From UBA2970 sp965221075 (GTDB lineage Bacteria > Verrucomicrobiota > Verrucomicrobiia > Limisphaerales > AAA164-E04), in NCBI GenBank assembly GCA_965221075.1, contig OZ244865.1, positions 1,612,001 through 1,676,000 on the forward strand: a stretch of DNA of 64,000 nt, given 5' to 3'. The translations under genes and the position numbers were made by a program. Below are positions 43,429 through 54,250 of this stretch, piece after piece. Each line of letters opens with the position of its first letter. Within the stretch, counting starts at the first letter, position 1. Below the pieces are notes generated by a model. It was not told where the DNA came from. It ran no database searches and saw nothing but the letters and a program-made list of their open reading frames with translations.

Positions 43429-44984
43429 AGAAGCACCTGAAGGTCCTGGTGGTCGAGGACTCGGAGTTCGATGGCCAGGTGATGCTAAGCGTGCTCAGGC
43501 AGGGGGGCTACGCTTTGCACAGCCAGAGGGTGGACAACCGCTCCGCCTTCCGGGAGGCGCTGGGCACGGGAGACTGGGACGTCATCCTCTCCGACTACAA
43601 CCTCCCCGAGTTCGACGCTCCCGAGGCCCTGCGCATCCTGAACGCCACCGCCAAGGACATCCCCTTCATCATCATCTCGGGCGGCATCGGCGAGGACGTG
43701 GCGGTGGCGGCCATGAAGTCGGGAGCCCACGACTACCTGATGAAGGGGCAGCTGGCCCGGCTGGTGGTGGCGGTGGAGCGGGAGATGCGCGAGGCGCGGA
43801 TCCGCCGGGAGCGCCATCAGGTGGAGATGGCGCTGCGGGAGAGCGAGCTGCGCAACCGCCTGCTCTGGGAGAACTCCACCGACGCCGTAGTCTTCATGGA
43901 CCAGGAGGGCCTGATCCATTTCGCCAACCCGGCGGCGACCGCCACCTTCGGATACACCAACAGCGAGCTGGTGGGGGGCAGGATGGACCGGCTGTTCCTG
44001 GAGCCGGGGCTGGGGGAGATGCAGCGGCGTGTGCAGCAGATGGAGCGCGTCGGGGGCGGCGAGCTGCCCCGGAGCTCCCTGCTGCTGATCGAGGGACGCA
44101 CCCGCCAGGGGGAGATCATCCCGCTGGAGATAGCCTCCTGCAGCATCGAGCTTCACCAGAGCCTGATGATGGTGTCCTTCATCCGGGACATCTCGGAGCG
44201 GCTGCGGGCCGAGAGCGAGCTGCGGCACCACGAGGAGGATCTGCGGGCCGCCCGCGAGATCCAGCAGTGGATGTTCCCCAAGAGGCCTCCCGAGTGCCCC
44301 GGTCTCGACATTGCCGGAGCCAGCTTTCCCGCAGGGGCGGCAGGGGGCGACTACTACGACTACCTTGGCCTTCCCGGGGGCCTGACCGGCCTGGTGGTGG
44401 CCGATGTCACCGGCCACGGGATCGGGCCCGCCCTGCTGATGGCCGAGGCGAGGGCCTATCTTCGGATCCTGGCAGGGCCCACCGGCGATGCCGGAGAGAT
44501 CCTGACCCGGGCCAACATGGCGCTCGAGGAGGATCTGAGCCTGGAGCGCTACATCACCATGCTCCTGGTCTCCATCGACGCCCAGGGGAGGACGATCAGC
44601 TGGTCGAGCGCCGGCCACTCCTCGGGCTGGGTGCTGGGCCGCGACGGCGGGGTGAGGTTCGTCCTGGAGCGGATGGGCCCTCCCCTGGGAGTCGAGTCCG
44701 GCCTGAGCTATCAGGGACGCAGCGGACTCCCTCTGGAGAAGGGGGACATCGTGCTGCTGCTAACCGACGGATTCGAGGAGTCGGCCTCGCCCTCGGGGGA
44801 GCTGTTCGGAACCCGCCGGATCCACCAGATCGTCCACCGCAACCGGCACCTGCCCTCGGTGGAGATCCTCGCCCTGCTCCGGGACGAGGCCGAACGGTTC
44901 GTGGGGGACGGGGATCAGGAGGACGACCTGACCGGGATCATTGCGAGGGTGGATCCGGAAGAGGGGGAAGGGGGAGGTACATGA
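43425..44984 (+). CDS. Response regulator with PAS and PP2C-type phosphatase domains
   Basis: A 519-residue signalling protein. The receiver domain (residues 5-120) has the acidic pair VVEDSE, phospho-acceptor Asp57 in VILSDYNLPE and Lys107 in YLMKGQ. A PAS domain (about 140-255: NSTDAVVFMDQEGLIHFANP, GYTNSELVG) follows. A SpoIIE/RsbU-type PP2C domain (about 270-510) has GGDYYDYLGLPGGLTGLVVADVTGHGIGPA with the metal-binding aspartates, LLLTDGFEESASP and DDLTGIIARV. Such proteins dephosphorylate anti-sigma-factor antagonists in partner-switching systems. It overlaps the flippase gene by 4 bp, which suggests joint control of polysaccharide export. Confidence 0.9.
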   Translation: MKKHLKVLVVEDSEFDGQVMLSVLRQGGYALHSQRVDNRSAFREALGTGDWDVILSDYNLPEFDAPEALRILNATAKDIPFIIISGGIGEDVAVAAMKSGAHDYLMKGQLARLVVAVEREMREARIRRERHQVEMALRESELRNRLLWENSTDAVVFMDQEGLIHFANPAATATFGYTNSELVGGRMDRLFLEPGLGEMQRRVQQMERVGGGELPRSSLLLIEGRTRQGEIIPLEIASCSIELHQSLMMVSFIRDISERLRAESELRHHEEDLRAAREIQQWMFPKRPPECPGLDIAGASFPAGAAGGDYYDYLGLPGGLTGLVVADVTGHGIGPALLMAEARAYLRILAGPTGDAGEILTRANMALEEDLSLERYITMLLVSIDAQGRTISWSSAGHSSGWVLGRDGGVRFVLERMGPPLGVESGLSYQGRSGLPLEKGDIVLLLTDGFEESASPSGELFGTRRIHQIVHRNRHLPSVEILALLRDEAERFVGDGDQEDDLTGIIARVDPEEGEGGGT

Positions 44985-45177
44985 AGGAGGGTTCCTGCTC
45001 GATGGAGTACTCTCCGACCGTCCTGAGGGTCTGGTCGAAGTCCTCGCGTTCCTGCTTCTGGAAGTGGACGTTCACGGTGGCCAGGCCGATGACCACCAGC
45101 AGCACGGCCAGGGTCAAAGGCACCAGCCAGGCCCTGCCCGCGGATCCGCCCTCCGTCTCGTACAGATCTTCCTCCAT
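44938..45177 (-). CDS. Small single-span membrane protein of unknown function
   Basis: A 79-residue product with an acidic N-terminus (MEEDLYETEGG), one membrane span (WLVPLTLAVLLVVIGLATVNV) and a C-terminal tail that is mostly polar and proline-rich. Codon bias is acceptable. It lies 109 bp downstream of the decarboxylase beta-subunit gene on the same strand and overlaps the 3' end of the PP2C regulator by 47 bp on the other strand. It could be the last gene of the decarboxylase operon. No family recognised. Confidence 0.5.
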   Translation of the reverse strand: MEEDLYETEGGSAGRAWLVPLTLAVLLVVIGLATVNVHFQKQEREDFDQTLRTVGEYSIEQEPSFMYLPLPPLPDPPSQ

Positions 45178-45286
45178 CGCCTGTCAGGACCCGGGCCGGG
45201 GCGCCGGACCGCCGCCGCACCCGGGGACCCGAGGGTAGGCTCCGGGGAAAGGCGGCTTCAAGCCGAATCAGCGTCCCCCGGAGCGC

Positions 45287-46522
45287 TCAGTCGGAGAGCA
45301 TGGCGATGAAGTATCCGGCCACGATGGCCGAGCCGATCACCCCGGCCACGTTGGGGCCCATGGCATGCATCAGGAGGTAGTTGTTGGGATCGGCCTTCTG
45401 GCCCTCGGAATGGGAGACCCGGGCCGCCATGGGCACTGCCGAGACTCCGGCCGAGCCGATCAGGGGGTTGATCGGGGTCCTGCGGCTGATCAGGTTCATC
45501 AGCTTGGCCATCAGCACGCCTCCGGCGGTGGAGATTCCGAAGGCGACAACCCCCAGGAGTATGATCTTGACCGTGCCCGCCTGCAGGAACCGCTCGCCCT
45601 GCATGGTCAGTCCCACGCTGGCGCCCAGGAAGATGGTGACGATGTTGATGATCTCGTTCTGGCACGCCTTGAGCAGGCGGTCGGCCACCCCGCACTCGCG
45701 GATGAAGTTGCCCAGCATCAGCATGGCGATCAGGGGGGAGGCGTCGGGGACCAGCATCACGCAGATCACGGTGACCGCCAGGGCGAATGAGAGCCGTTCC
45801 AGCTTGGAGACTTCGCGCAGCGACTTCATGCGTATGGCCCGCTCGGCCCGTGTGGTCAGCAGCCGCATGATCGGAGGCTGGATCAGGGGGACCAGCGCCA
45901 TGTAGCTGTAGGCGGCCACCGCGACGGGCCCCAGCAGTTCGGGAGCCAGCTTGTTGCTGGTGAAGATGGCGGTGGGGCCGTCGGCTCCGCCGATGATGCC
46001 GATGGCCGCAGCCTGCTTGGGATTGAAGCCGATCAGTCCCGAGCAGAGGAAGGTGAAGAAGACCCCGATCTGGGCGGCCGCCCCCAGCAGCAGCATGCGG
46101 GGATTGGCGATCAGGGGGCCGAAGTCGGTGAGGGCGCCCACCCCCAGGAAGATGAGAGGGGGGAAGATCTCCAGCTTGATCCCCTGGTAGATGTAGTCGA
46201 AGAGCCCGCCCTCGATCTTCCGGATCTGGGAGGAGATGCCGTCCGCCTCCCCGCCCTCCTCTCCGGAGGGGAGGGGCTGCAGTTCCACCTGAAGGAGCCC
46301 GGGCTCCGGCTGCCCCGCGGCCTCCTCCATGCTGACGATGCCTCTGGTGGGCAGGTTGGCGATGAGCGCCCCGAAGGCGATCGGGACCAGCAGGAGCGGC
46401 TCGAAGCGCTTGCGGATCGCCAGGTAGAAGAGAGCCAGGACGACGACCCACATGGCCGCCATCTCCCAGGTGAGCCTGGCGAACCCCGTGTTGGCGAGGA
46501 ATTCGTATAGGTTCTCTAGCAT
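45287..46522 (-). CDS. Sodium-pumping decarboxylase, beta subunit (OadB/GcdB/MmdB family)
   Basis: A 411-residue inner-membrane protein that couples decarboxylation of a biotin-bound carboxyl group to Na+ export. Hallmarks are GVGALTDFGPLIANPRMLLLGAAAQIG, the conserved GIIGGADGPTAIFTSNKLAP segment with the key aspartate, and NPLIGSAGVSAVPMAARVSH near the end. An extra hydrophilic stretch with SMEEAAGQPEPG and IRKIEGGLFDYIYQGI lies between the first spans. It follows the biotin carrier gene by 63 bp. Substrate (oxaloacetate, methylmalonyl-CoA or glutaconyl-CoA) cannot be told without the alpha subunit. Confidence 0.92.
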   Translation of the reverse strand: MLENLYEFLANTGFARLTWEMAAMWVVVLALFYLAIRKRFEPLLLVPIAFGALIANLPTRGIVSMEEAAGQPEPGLLQVELQPLPSGEEGGEADGISSQIRKIEGGLFDYIYQGIKLEIFPPLIFLGVGALTDFGPLIANPRMLLLGAAAQIGVFFTFLCSGLIGFNPKQAAAIGIIGGADGPTAIFTSNKLAPELLGPVAVAAYSYMALVPLIQPPIMRLLTTRAERAIRMKSLREVSKLERLSFALAVTVICVMLVPDASPLIAMLMLGNFIRECGVADRLLKACQNEIINIVTIFLGASVGLTMQGERFLQAGTVKIILLGVVAFGISTAGGVLMAKLMNLISRRTPINPLIGSAGVSAVPMAARVSHSEGQKADPNNYLLMHAMGPNVAGVIGSAIVAGYFIAMLSD

Positions 46523-46585
46523 GGAGTCTGGGGCAGGGGGCCCCGCAGGGCCTACCCGCCGGGGATACGGCAGGTTCCCGGGCCG

Positions 46586-46951
46586 TCAGCCGAGCTCCAG
46601 GAGCGGCTGGCCCTCCTCGATGGAGTCCCCGGCCGAGACCGGGATGCGGGCCACAGTGCCGTCTCTGGGAGCGTAGATGTAGGTGTTCATCTTCATCGCC
46701 TCCAGCACCATCAGGCGCTGGTCCTTCCTCACCGCCTGCCCGGCGGAGACCTCGATGCTCACGATCTTGCCCGACAGGGGGCTGGGAACAGGCGTGCCCG
46801 CGCCAGGAGGAGCCGGGGCGGGAGCGGCCGGGGGAGCATCGGGAGCGGCAGGAGGAGCGGCGGAAGCGGCCGGCATCGGCGCATCGTCGGCCAGGGGCTC
46901 GACGGTGACCACGTAGGCCTTGCCCTCTACGGTGACCTTCAGCTTCTTCAT
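46586..46951 (-). CDS. Biotin carboxyl-carrier protein of the decarboxylase
   Basis: A 121-residue protein: a short N-terminal strand region (KKLKVTVEGKAYVVTVEPL), a flexible Ala/Pro linker (residues 27-55) and a biotinyl domain with the attachment lysine in VLEAMKMNTYIYAP. The linker lets the carrier swing between carboxyltransferase and beta subunit. It lies between the gamma-like and beta genes, as in methylmalonyl-CoA decarboxylases and some oxaloacetate decarboxylases. Confidence 0.9.
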   Translation of the reverse strand: MKKLKVTVEGKAYVVTVEPLADDAPMPAASAAPPAAPDAPPAAPAPAPPGAGTPVPSPLSGKIVSIEVSAGQAVRKDQRLMVLEAMKMNTYIYAPRDGTVARIPVSAGDSIEEGQPLLELG

Positions 46952-46973
46952 GGCGGGGCGCGGCGCTCCCGCC

Positions 46974-47279
46974 CTACGGACGCTTGCGGCCGGCTTCCTT
47001 TTCGATCCCGGCTATCCGGAAGGGGCCCTTCAGCACGGTGTGCAGCGCCGCCGAGATGGCGGCTTGGATCTGGGGGGTCGGGGGGGCGGCCGGGACCGGC
47101 TCGGGAACCGCCTTGCTCTCGAGGCGGACGAAGATGGCCCCCATCAGCGCCACGGCGCCCCACAGAATCACCAGGGCCGACAGCACGGCCGCGAATCCGG
47201 TCAGCTGGAAGATGAGCTGCTGGAGGAAGGATCCCTCCAGCTGCTCGAACAGGGTGGAAGAAGCGGCGGCAAAAAGCAT
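46974..47279 (-). CDS. OadG-like gamma subunit of the sodium-pumping decarboxylase
   Basis: A 101-residue protein with one N-terminal membrane span (IFQLTGFAAVLSALVILWGAVALMGAIF), a short Pro/Ala linker and a small C-terminal tail. This is the layout of OadG/MmdD-type subunits that hold the complex together. The start at 47279 gives MLFAAASSTLFEQLEG; the frame extends 48 codons upstream without membrane sequence. It is 22 bp upstream of the biotin carrier gene. Confidence 0.72.
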   Translation of the reverse strand: MLFAAASSTLFEQLEGSFLQQLIFQLTGFAAVLSALVILWGAVALMGAIFVRLESKAVPEPVPAAPPTPQIQAAISAALHTVLKGPFRIAGIEKEAGRKRP

Positions 47280-47738
47280 GGCGGGCGGCCCACAGGGAAG
47301 CCGGGGGGGATTGTCGGGCAGGATCCCCCCGGATTCAACGGTTTTCCGGGAGCCCGTCCCTCCGGGGACGCTGCGGAGAGCATTGCATTCGGCAAGGAGT
47401 CGTGCGGAAAATAGATTATGCAACTGGGGAGTTTGTCGCTACACCGGAACGAGTGCCATGGTAGTTGGAACTGCGAGGTTCACTCCCAAAGCTGCATATC
47501 TAAATCTGATTAGCCTCCTAAGGCCTTGAAATCCCGGCTCCAGCCTGGGAGGCTCCCCCCGTTCGTTCCGACCCGCCGTTCCCGTCGTTCCCTTTCGAGG
47601 TAGTAGTGCCTGCGGCCGATGTTTTCCCAGCAGGCATGTCCCTTGGTCGTCTAGTGGGTGGATCCCCGATCGTCGGGATTGTCCATGCCGTAGCTAACAA
47701 CTAACCATTTTGACCATCCGAACAGCTGCTGAGACCAC
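47280..47738. other. Divergent regulatory region between decarboxylase and nrdJ genes
   Basis: No gene seen in this 459-bp stretch. A relatively AT-rich patch at about 47405-47525 and another at 47690-47715 are likely promoter zones. An imperfect palindrome (centre near 47670, ATCCCCGATCGTCGGGAT) lies 60 bp before nrdJ. I looked for a cobalamin riboswitch and did not find its conserved boxes. Confidence 0.4.
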
Positions 47739-50717
47739 GTGACTGAGCTACAGGAACCTGCGAGGGAGGCAGCCCCCGGAGAGGCCCCCGCAACGACGGA
47801 GCCGGAGCGCACGGACGGCCTGGGAGTGGAGCGGCTGTTCAGCACCGAGGGGGTCCACCCCTTCGACGAGGTGGAGTGGGAGCGGCGCAGCGCCGAGATC
47901 ACCGACGAGAAGGGGGAGACCATCTTCCGCCAGGACGACGTCGAGGTCCCCAAGTCGTGGTCGATGCTGGCCACCAAGGTGGTGGTCTCCAAGTACTTCC
48001 ACGGGGAGCTGGGGACCGACCGCCGGGAATGCTCGGTCCGCCAGCTGATCCACCGGGTGGCCCGGACGGTGGCCGACTGGGGCGTCGCCGACGGGTACTT
48101 CGGCGAGGAGGAAGGCGAGGTCTTCTACCAGGAGCTCTGCTGGCTGTGCCTGCACCAGCACGGTGCCTTCAACTCGCCGGTGTGGTTCAACGTGGGGCTC
48201 TGGCACCAGTACCGGGCGGGGCTTGAGTCGGACCGGGGCAACTGGCGCTTCGACCGGGAGTCCCGGAACAGCGAGCGGGCCCAGACCCAGTACGAGTACC
48301 CGCAGTGCAGCGCCTGCTTCATCCAGTCGGTCGACGACAACATGGAGAGCATCATGAACCTGGCCTACAGCGAGGCGATGCTCTTCAAGTACGGCTCGGG
48401 CACCGGGACCGATCTGAGCTCGATCCGCTCCAGCCGGGAGAAGCTGAGCGGGGGAGGGACGCCCAGTGGGCCGATGTCCTTCCTCAAGGTCTACGACCAG
48501 GTGGCCAACGTGGTGAAGTCGGGAGGGAAGACCCGCCGCGCCGCCAAGATGAACACCCTGCGCGACTGGCACGGCGACATCGAGGAGTTCATCGACGCCA
48601 AGCAGATCGAGGAGAGGAAGGCGTGGGCGCTGATCGACCAGGGCTACGACGGCTCCTACAACGGGGACGCCTACGGCAGCGTCATGTACCAGAACGAGAA
48701 CCTCTCGGTCCGGGCCAGCGACAGCTTCATGGAGGCGGCCCTCGACGGGAAGCCCTGGTGGACCCGGGCGGTGACCGGAAACGGCAGGAAGCTGGAGGAG
48801 AAGGACGCGGCCGGCCTGCTGCGCAAGATCGCCGAAGGCACCCATGTGTGCGGCGATCCCGGAGTCCAGTTCGACGGGGCGATCCAGAAGTGGCACACCT
48901 GCTCGGGCACCGAGCCGATACATTCCACCAACCCCTGCTCTGAGTACGTGTTCCTCGACAACACCGCCTGCAACCTCGCCTCGCTCAACCTGATGAAGTT
49001 CCGGGAGCCCGGCGGCGCCTTCCGCGCCGACCGGTTCAAGGCGGCGGTGCGCATCTTCATCACCGCCCAGGAGATCCTGGTGGACAACTCCAGCTATCCC
49101 ACCCCCGCCATCGCCGAGAACTCCCACATCTTCCGCACCCTGGGGCTGGGATACGCCAACCTGGGCTCGCTGATCATGAGCTACGGGCTGGCCTACGATT
49201 CCGACCAGGCGCGCTCCCTGGCCGGGTCGATTACCTCGATCATGACCGGCCACGCCTACGAGCAGTCGGCCCGCATCGCCCGTTTGATGGGGCCCTTCAG
49301 GGGATACCGGGACGCGAAGGCCCACGGCGTCGGAAATCCGGCCCGGGCCGACAACGTGGACTCGATGAAGCGGGTGATGGCGATGCACCGGGAGGCGGTT
49401 GAGGAGATTGCCGACTGCGGCTCCTTCGCCGGGCTGAAGGACGAGGCGCGCCGCTGCTGGCAGCGGGCCTGCGGACTGGGCGAGAAGCACGGCTGGCGCA
49501 ACGCCCAGGTGACGGTGCTGGCCCCTACCGGGACCATCGCCTTCCTGATGGACTGCGACACCACCGGCATCGAGCCGGACATCGCCCTGGTGAAGTACAA
49601 GCTGCTGGCCGGAGGCGGAATGCTCAAGATCGTCAACCGGACGGTGGAGCAGGCCCTGCGGCGCCTGGAGTACGGCCCCGAGGCGATCTCGAGGATCCTC
49701 GCCCACATCGAGGAGCACGACACGATCGAGGATGTCGAGTTCGAGGGGGGGAAGGCGTCGAGCGGCCTGGGCGAGGAGCACCTTGGCGTGTTCGACTGCG
49801 CCTTCAAGCCGAGCAAGGGCCGCCGCAGCATCCACTACTCGGCCCACCTGAGGATGATGGCCGCGGCCCAGCCCTTCATCTCGGGAGCGATCAGCAAGAC
49901 GGTCAACATGCCCAGCGAGTCCACGGTGGAGGACATCCAGTCGGCCTATGTCCAGGCGTGGAGGCTGGGACTGAAGTGCGTGGCCATCTACCGGGACGGA
50001 TCCAAGCGCTCACAGCCGCTCAACACCTCCCTGAAGGAGGAGGACGGCGGCACCGGAAGCGGCGCGGAGATCGGGAGGCTCGAGGCGGAGATCGAGAAGC
50101 TCCGGAGCGAGGGGCTCTCCCGCCGCGAACGCCTTCCCGCCACCCGCAACGCCCTGACCCACAAGTTCTGCATCTCGGGGCACGAGGGCTACATGACCGT
50201 GGGCCTCTACCCCGACGGGAGCCCCGGGGAGCTCTTCATCACCATGTCCAAGGAGGGATCCACCATCGGCGGGCTGATGGACAGCATCGCCACCCTCACC
50301 AGCCTGGCGCTGCAGTACGGCGTGCCCCTCAAGGCCATGACCAAGAAGCTCTCCCACCAGCGATTCGAGCCCTCGGGGATCACCGAGAACGCCGATATCC
50401 GCATGGCCACCTCGATCACCGACTACGTGTTCCGCTGGATGGGCCTGACCTTCGGGGAGGGGGCCGACAGGCAGCTGGGCCCCAAGGACATCTCCCTGAC
50501 CGAGGAGGTCGAGGCCCGGGAGAGCGCCGGAAGGAGGCAGGCCGAGCCGGCGCAGGAGGCCCGCCATGCCCGCGAGGGCGGCGAGGAGGCCGCCAGGTCG
50601 CTGGCCCCGATCCAGTCGTCCGACGCTCCCACCTGCCCCAGCTGCGGCTGCGTCACCGTGCGCAACGGCGCCTGCTACAAGTGCCTCAACTGCGGGGAGA
50701 GCCTGGGATGCTCCTGA
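47739..50717 (+). CDS. nrdJ: Adenosylcobalamin-dependent (class II) ribonucleotide reductase
   Basis: Makes deoxyribonucleotides using a B12-derived thiyl radical and works with or without oxygen. The 992-residue protein starts at a GTG; no ATG exists before conserved sequence. Landmarks are GVHPFDEVEWERRSAEITDE near residue 40, YPQCSACFIQSV (reducible Cys190 region), GSGTGTDLSSIRS, NPCSEYVFLDNTACNLASLN (radical and redox cysteines plus the Asn/Glu catalytic site) and VLAPTGTIAFLMDCDTTG. The C-terminus carries a zinc-ribbon-like CPSC-CLNC arrangement in the last 30 residues. A long central insert (KQIEERKAWALIDQGYDGSY) is typical of this long form. Confidence 0.95.
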   Translation: MTELQEPAREAAPGEAPATTEPERTDGLGVERLFSTEGVHPFDEVEWERRSAEITDEKGETIFRQDDVEVPKSWSMLATKVVVSKYFHGELGTDRRECSVRQLIHRVARTVADWGVADGYFGEEEGEVFYQELCWLCLHQHGAFNSPVWFNVGLWHQYRAGLESDRGNWRFDRESRNSERAQTQYEYPQCSACFIQSVDDNMESIMNLAYSEAMLFKYGSGTGTDLSSIRSSREKLSGGGTPSGPMSFLKVYDQVANVVKSGGKTRRAAKMNTLRDWHGDIEEFIDAKQIEERKAWALIDQGYDGSYNGDAYGSVMYQNENLSVRASDSFMEAALDGKPWWTRAVTGNGRKLEEKDAAGLLRKIAEGTHVCGDPGVQFDGAIQKWHTCSGTEPIHSTNPCSEYVFLDNTACNLASLNLMKFREPGGAFRADRFKAAVRIFITAQEILVDNSSYPTPAIAENSHIFRTLGLGYANLGSLIMSYGLAYDSDQARSLAGSITSIMTGHAYEQSARIARLMGPFRGYRDAKAHGVGNPARADNVDSMKRVMAMHREAVEEIADCGSFAGLKDEARRCWQRACGLGEKHGWRNAQVTVLAPTGTIAFLMDCDTTGIEPDIALVKYKLLAGGGMLKIVNRTVEQALRRLEYGPEAISRILAHIEEHDTIEDVEFEGGKASSGLGEEHLGVFDCAFKPSKGRRSIHYSAHLRMMAAAQPFISGAISKTVNMPSESTVEDIQSAYVQAWRLGLKCVAIYRDGSKRSQPLNTSLKEEDGGTGSGAEIGRLEAEIEKLRSEGLSRRERLPATRNALTHKFCISGHEGYMTVGLYPDGSPGELFITMSKEGSTIGGLMDSIATLTSLALQYGVPLKAMTKKLSHQRFEPSGITENADIRMATSITDYVFRWMGLTFGEGADRQLGPKDISLTEEVEARESAGRRQAEPAQEARHAREGGEEAARSLAPIQSSDAPTCPSCGCVTVRNGACYKCLNCGESLGCS

Positions 50718-50739
50718 AGGCCGCCCCCCGGGAAGCCTG

Positions 50740-52593
<1,854 letters not shown>

Positions 52594-52686
52594 TTCGTTG
52601 CCCCCATTGGAACGGGTATCGCCCGGAATGCAAGCGGGGGAGCTGCCGGAGCAACGAGGCGGGGGAGGTCCCGGCCCCGGTTTCCG

Positions 52687-52716
52687 AGGGTAGGGACCGG
52701 TCCGGGGGCGTGTCAA
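52687..52716 (-). promoter_or_regulatory. Sigma-70-type promoter of thiC, overlapping the uvrC stop
   Basis: On the minus strand TTGACA (52716-52711) is followed after 18 bases by TACCCT (52692-52687). This is about 95 bp upstream of the chosen thiC start. The -35 hexamer contains the uvrC stop codon (52715-52713). The -10 match is only moderate. Confidence 0.5.
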
Positions 52717-54242
52717 GCCGGCCCCCGGGGCCCTCGGGCGGAGGCCGGTCCGGGATCGGGGCGGGGGGTGCGGGCCGCCAGGAACTCCCGGAGCCTTCCG
52801 GCGGTCGCCTCCCCGAAGCCGGGCACCTGGGCGATGGCCTCGGGCTGCGCGGTACGGATCCGCTGGACCGATCCGAAGTGGCGCAGGAGGGCCGCCTTGC
52901 GGACCGGGCCCATCCCCGGGAACTCGTCCAGGAGGCTTTCGGAGATCTTCCGCAGGCGCAGCCGGGCGTTGTAGGTGTTGGCGAAGCGGTGCGACTCGTC
53001 CCGGATCCGCTGCAGCAGCTTGAGGGCCGGCGAGCCGGCCGGAAGCCTGAGCGGCTCCCGCTCCCCGGTGCGGTGGATCTCCTCGAACTCCTTGGCCAGG
53101 CCGATGGCCGGTATGGCCTCCAGCCCCAGCCGCGCCAGCTCCCTGCCCGCGGCGCCCAGCTGCCCCTTGCCCCCGTCTACCAGGATCAGGCCGGGAAGCT
53201 GCGAGGGGCTCTCCCGCCGGCTCCGGGAGTAGCGGCGCCGGATGGTCTCGGCCATGCAGGCGTAGTCGTCCTGGCCGGCGGCGCTCTTCATGCGGAAGCG
53301 CCGGTAGCCGGTGCGGTCGGGGCGCCCGCCCCGGAAGAGGACCATGGCCGCCACCGAGAAGGTGCCGCTGATGGTGGAGATGTCGAAGCCCTCGATCCGG
53401 GCGGGGGGTGCGGGCAGCTCCAGGGCCCGGGCCAGGGCCGCAAGATCCTCATCGGGATCGATCGCCAGGGGCAGCTTCTGGGGCAGCCGCTGGTAGCGCC
53501 CACGCTTGCGGGTGGACTGACGCAGGTCCTCGATCATGTCCCGCAGCTGGGCCGCCTTCTCGAAGTCGAGGCGCCCTGCCGCCCTCTCCATCTCCTCCTT
53601 CAGCTCGCTTTCCATCTCCCCCGAACGACCCTCCAGGAACTCGCAGGCGGCCTCCACCTGCCCGAGGTACTCCTCCCGGGAGACGTTGCCGATGCAGGGG
53701 GCGGTGCAGCACTTGATGTGGCCGTAGAGGCAGTGCCGGTAGTCCTGCTCGGTGGGGGTGAGCGGGCGGCAGCCCCTCAGGCTGAACTTCTTGCGCAGGC
53801 TCTCCAGGGTCCGGCGTATGGCCCCCGAGCTGACGAAGGGGCCGAAGTAGCGGCACTGGTCGTCCTGCTGGATCCGGGTGAGGGTGAAGCGGGGGATGGG
53901 ATCGTTGAGGTTGACCTTCAGCAGGAGGAAGCGCTTGTCGTCGCGGAAGATCACGTTGAAGCGGGGCTTGAACTCCTTGATCAGCCGCCCCTCCAGCAGC
54001 AGGGCGTCGGCGTCGCTGCGGACGGTGTGGACGTCGAAGTCCTCGATCGCCTCGATCAGCGACACCAGGCGGGGCTCCCAGCGGCGCCGGCGCGAGGGGT
54101 GGAAGTACTGGCTGACCCGGTGGCGGAGGTCCCTCGCCTTGCCGATGTAGATCACCGTGCCGAAGCGGTCCTTCATCAGGTACACCCCGGGCCGGTGGGG
54201 CAGCTGGCTCAGCTTGTTGCGGATGTGGGGGGTGGCGGGCAT
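52713..54242 (-). CDS. uvrC: Excinuclease ABC subunit C (UvrC)
   Basis: Dual-incision nuclease of nucleotide excision repair. The 509-residue protein is shorter than the roughly 600-residue enterobacterial form. It has an N-terminal GIY-YIG nuclease domain (RPGVYLMKDRFGTVIYIGKA), a cysteine cluster (GCRPLTP, CLYGHIKCCTAPC), a UVR motif (GRLDFEKAAQLRDMIEDL), the RNase H-like C-terminal nuclease (PGLILVDGGKGQLGAA, RDESHRFA) and tandem helix-hairpin-helix motifs at the end (PGMGPVRKAALLRHFGS). Start at 54242 gives MPATPHIRNKL. It follows asnS by 8 bp. Confidence 0.95.
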   Translation of the reverse strand: MPATPHIRNKLSQLPHRPGVYLMKDRFGTVIYIGKARDLRHRVSQYFHPSRRRRWEPRLVSLIEAIEDFDVHTVRSDADALLLEGRLIKEFKPRFNVIFRDDKRFLLLKVNLNDPIPRFTLTRIQQDDQCRYFGPFVSSGAIRRTLESLRKKFSLRGCRPLTPTEQDYRHCLYGHIKCCTAPCIGNVSREEYLGQVEAACEFLEGRSGEMESELKEEMERAAGRLDFEKAAQLRDMIEDLRQSTRKRGRYQRLPQKLPLAIDPDEDLAALARALELPAPPARIEGFDISTISGTFSVAAMVLFRGGRPDRTGYRRFRMKSAAGQDDYACMAETIRRRYSRSRRESPSQLPGLILVDGGKGQLGAAGRELARLGLEAIPAIGLAKEFEEIHRTGEREPLRLPAGSPALKLLQRIRDESHRFANTYNARLRLRKISESLLDEFPGMGPVRKAALLRHFGSVQRIRTAQPEAIAQVPGFGEATAGRLREFLAARTPRPDPGPASARGPRGPA

Positions 54243-54250
54243 GCGCCGGG

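Noticed and set aside
47280..47738. Cobalamin riboswitch ahead of the B12-dependent reductase
   Set aside because: I could not find the B12-box pattern or the paired conserved elements; only an imperfect palindrome is present.
52594..52716. TPP riboswitch upstream of thiC
   Set aside because: The expected CTGAGA and ACCTGA-type boxes are not present in the leader on the minus strand.
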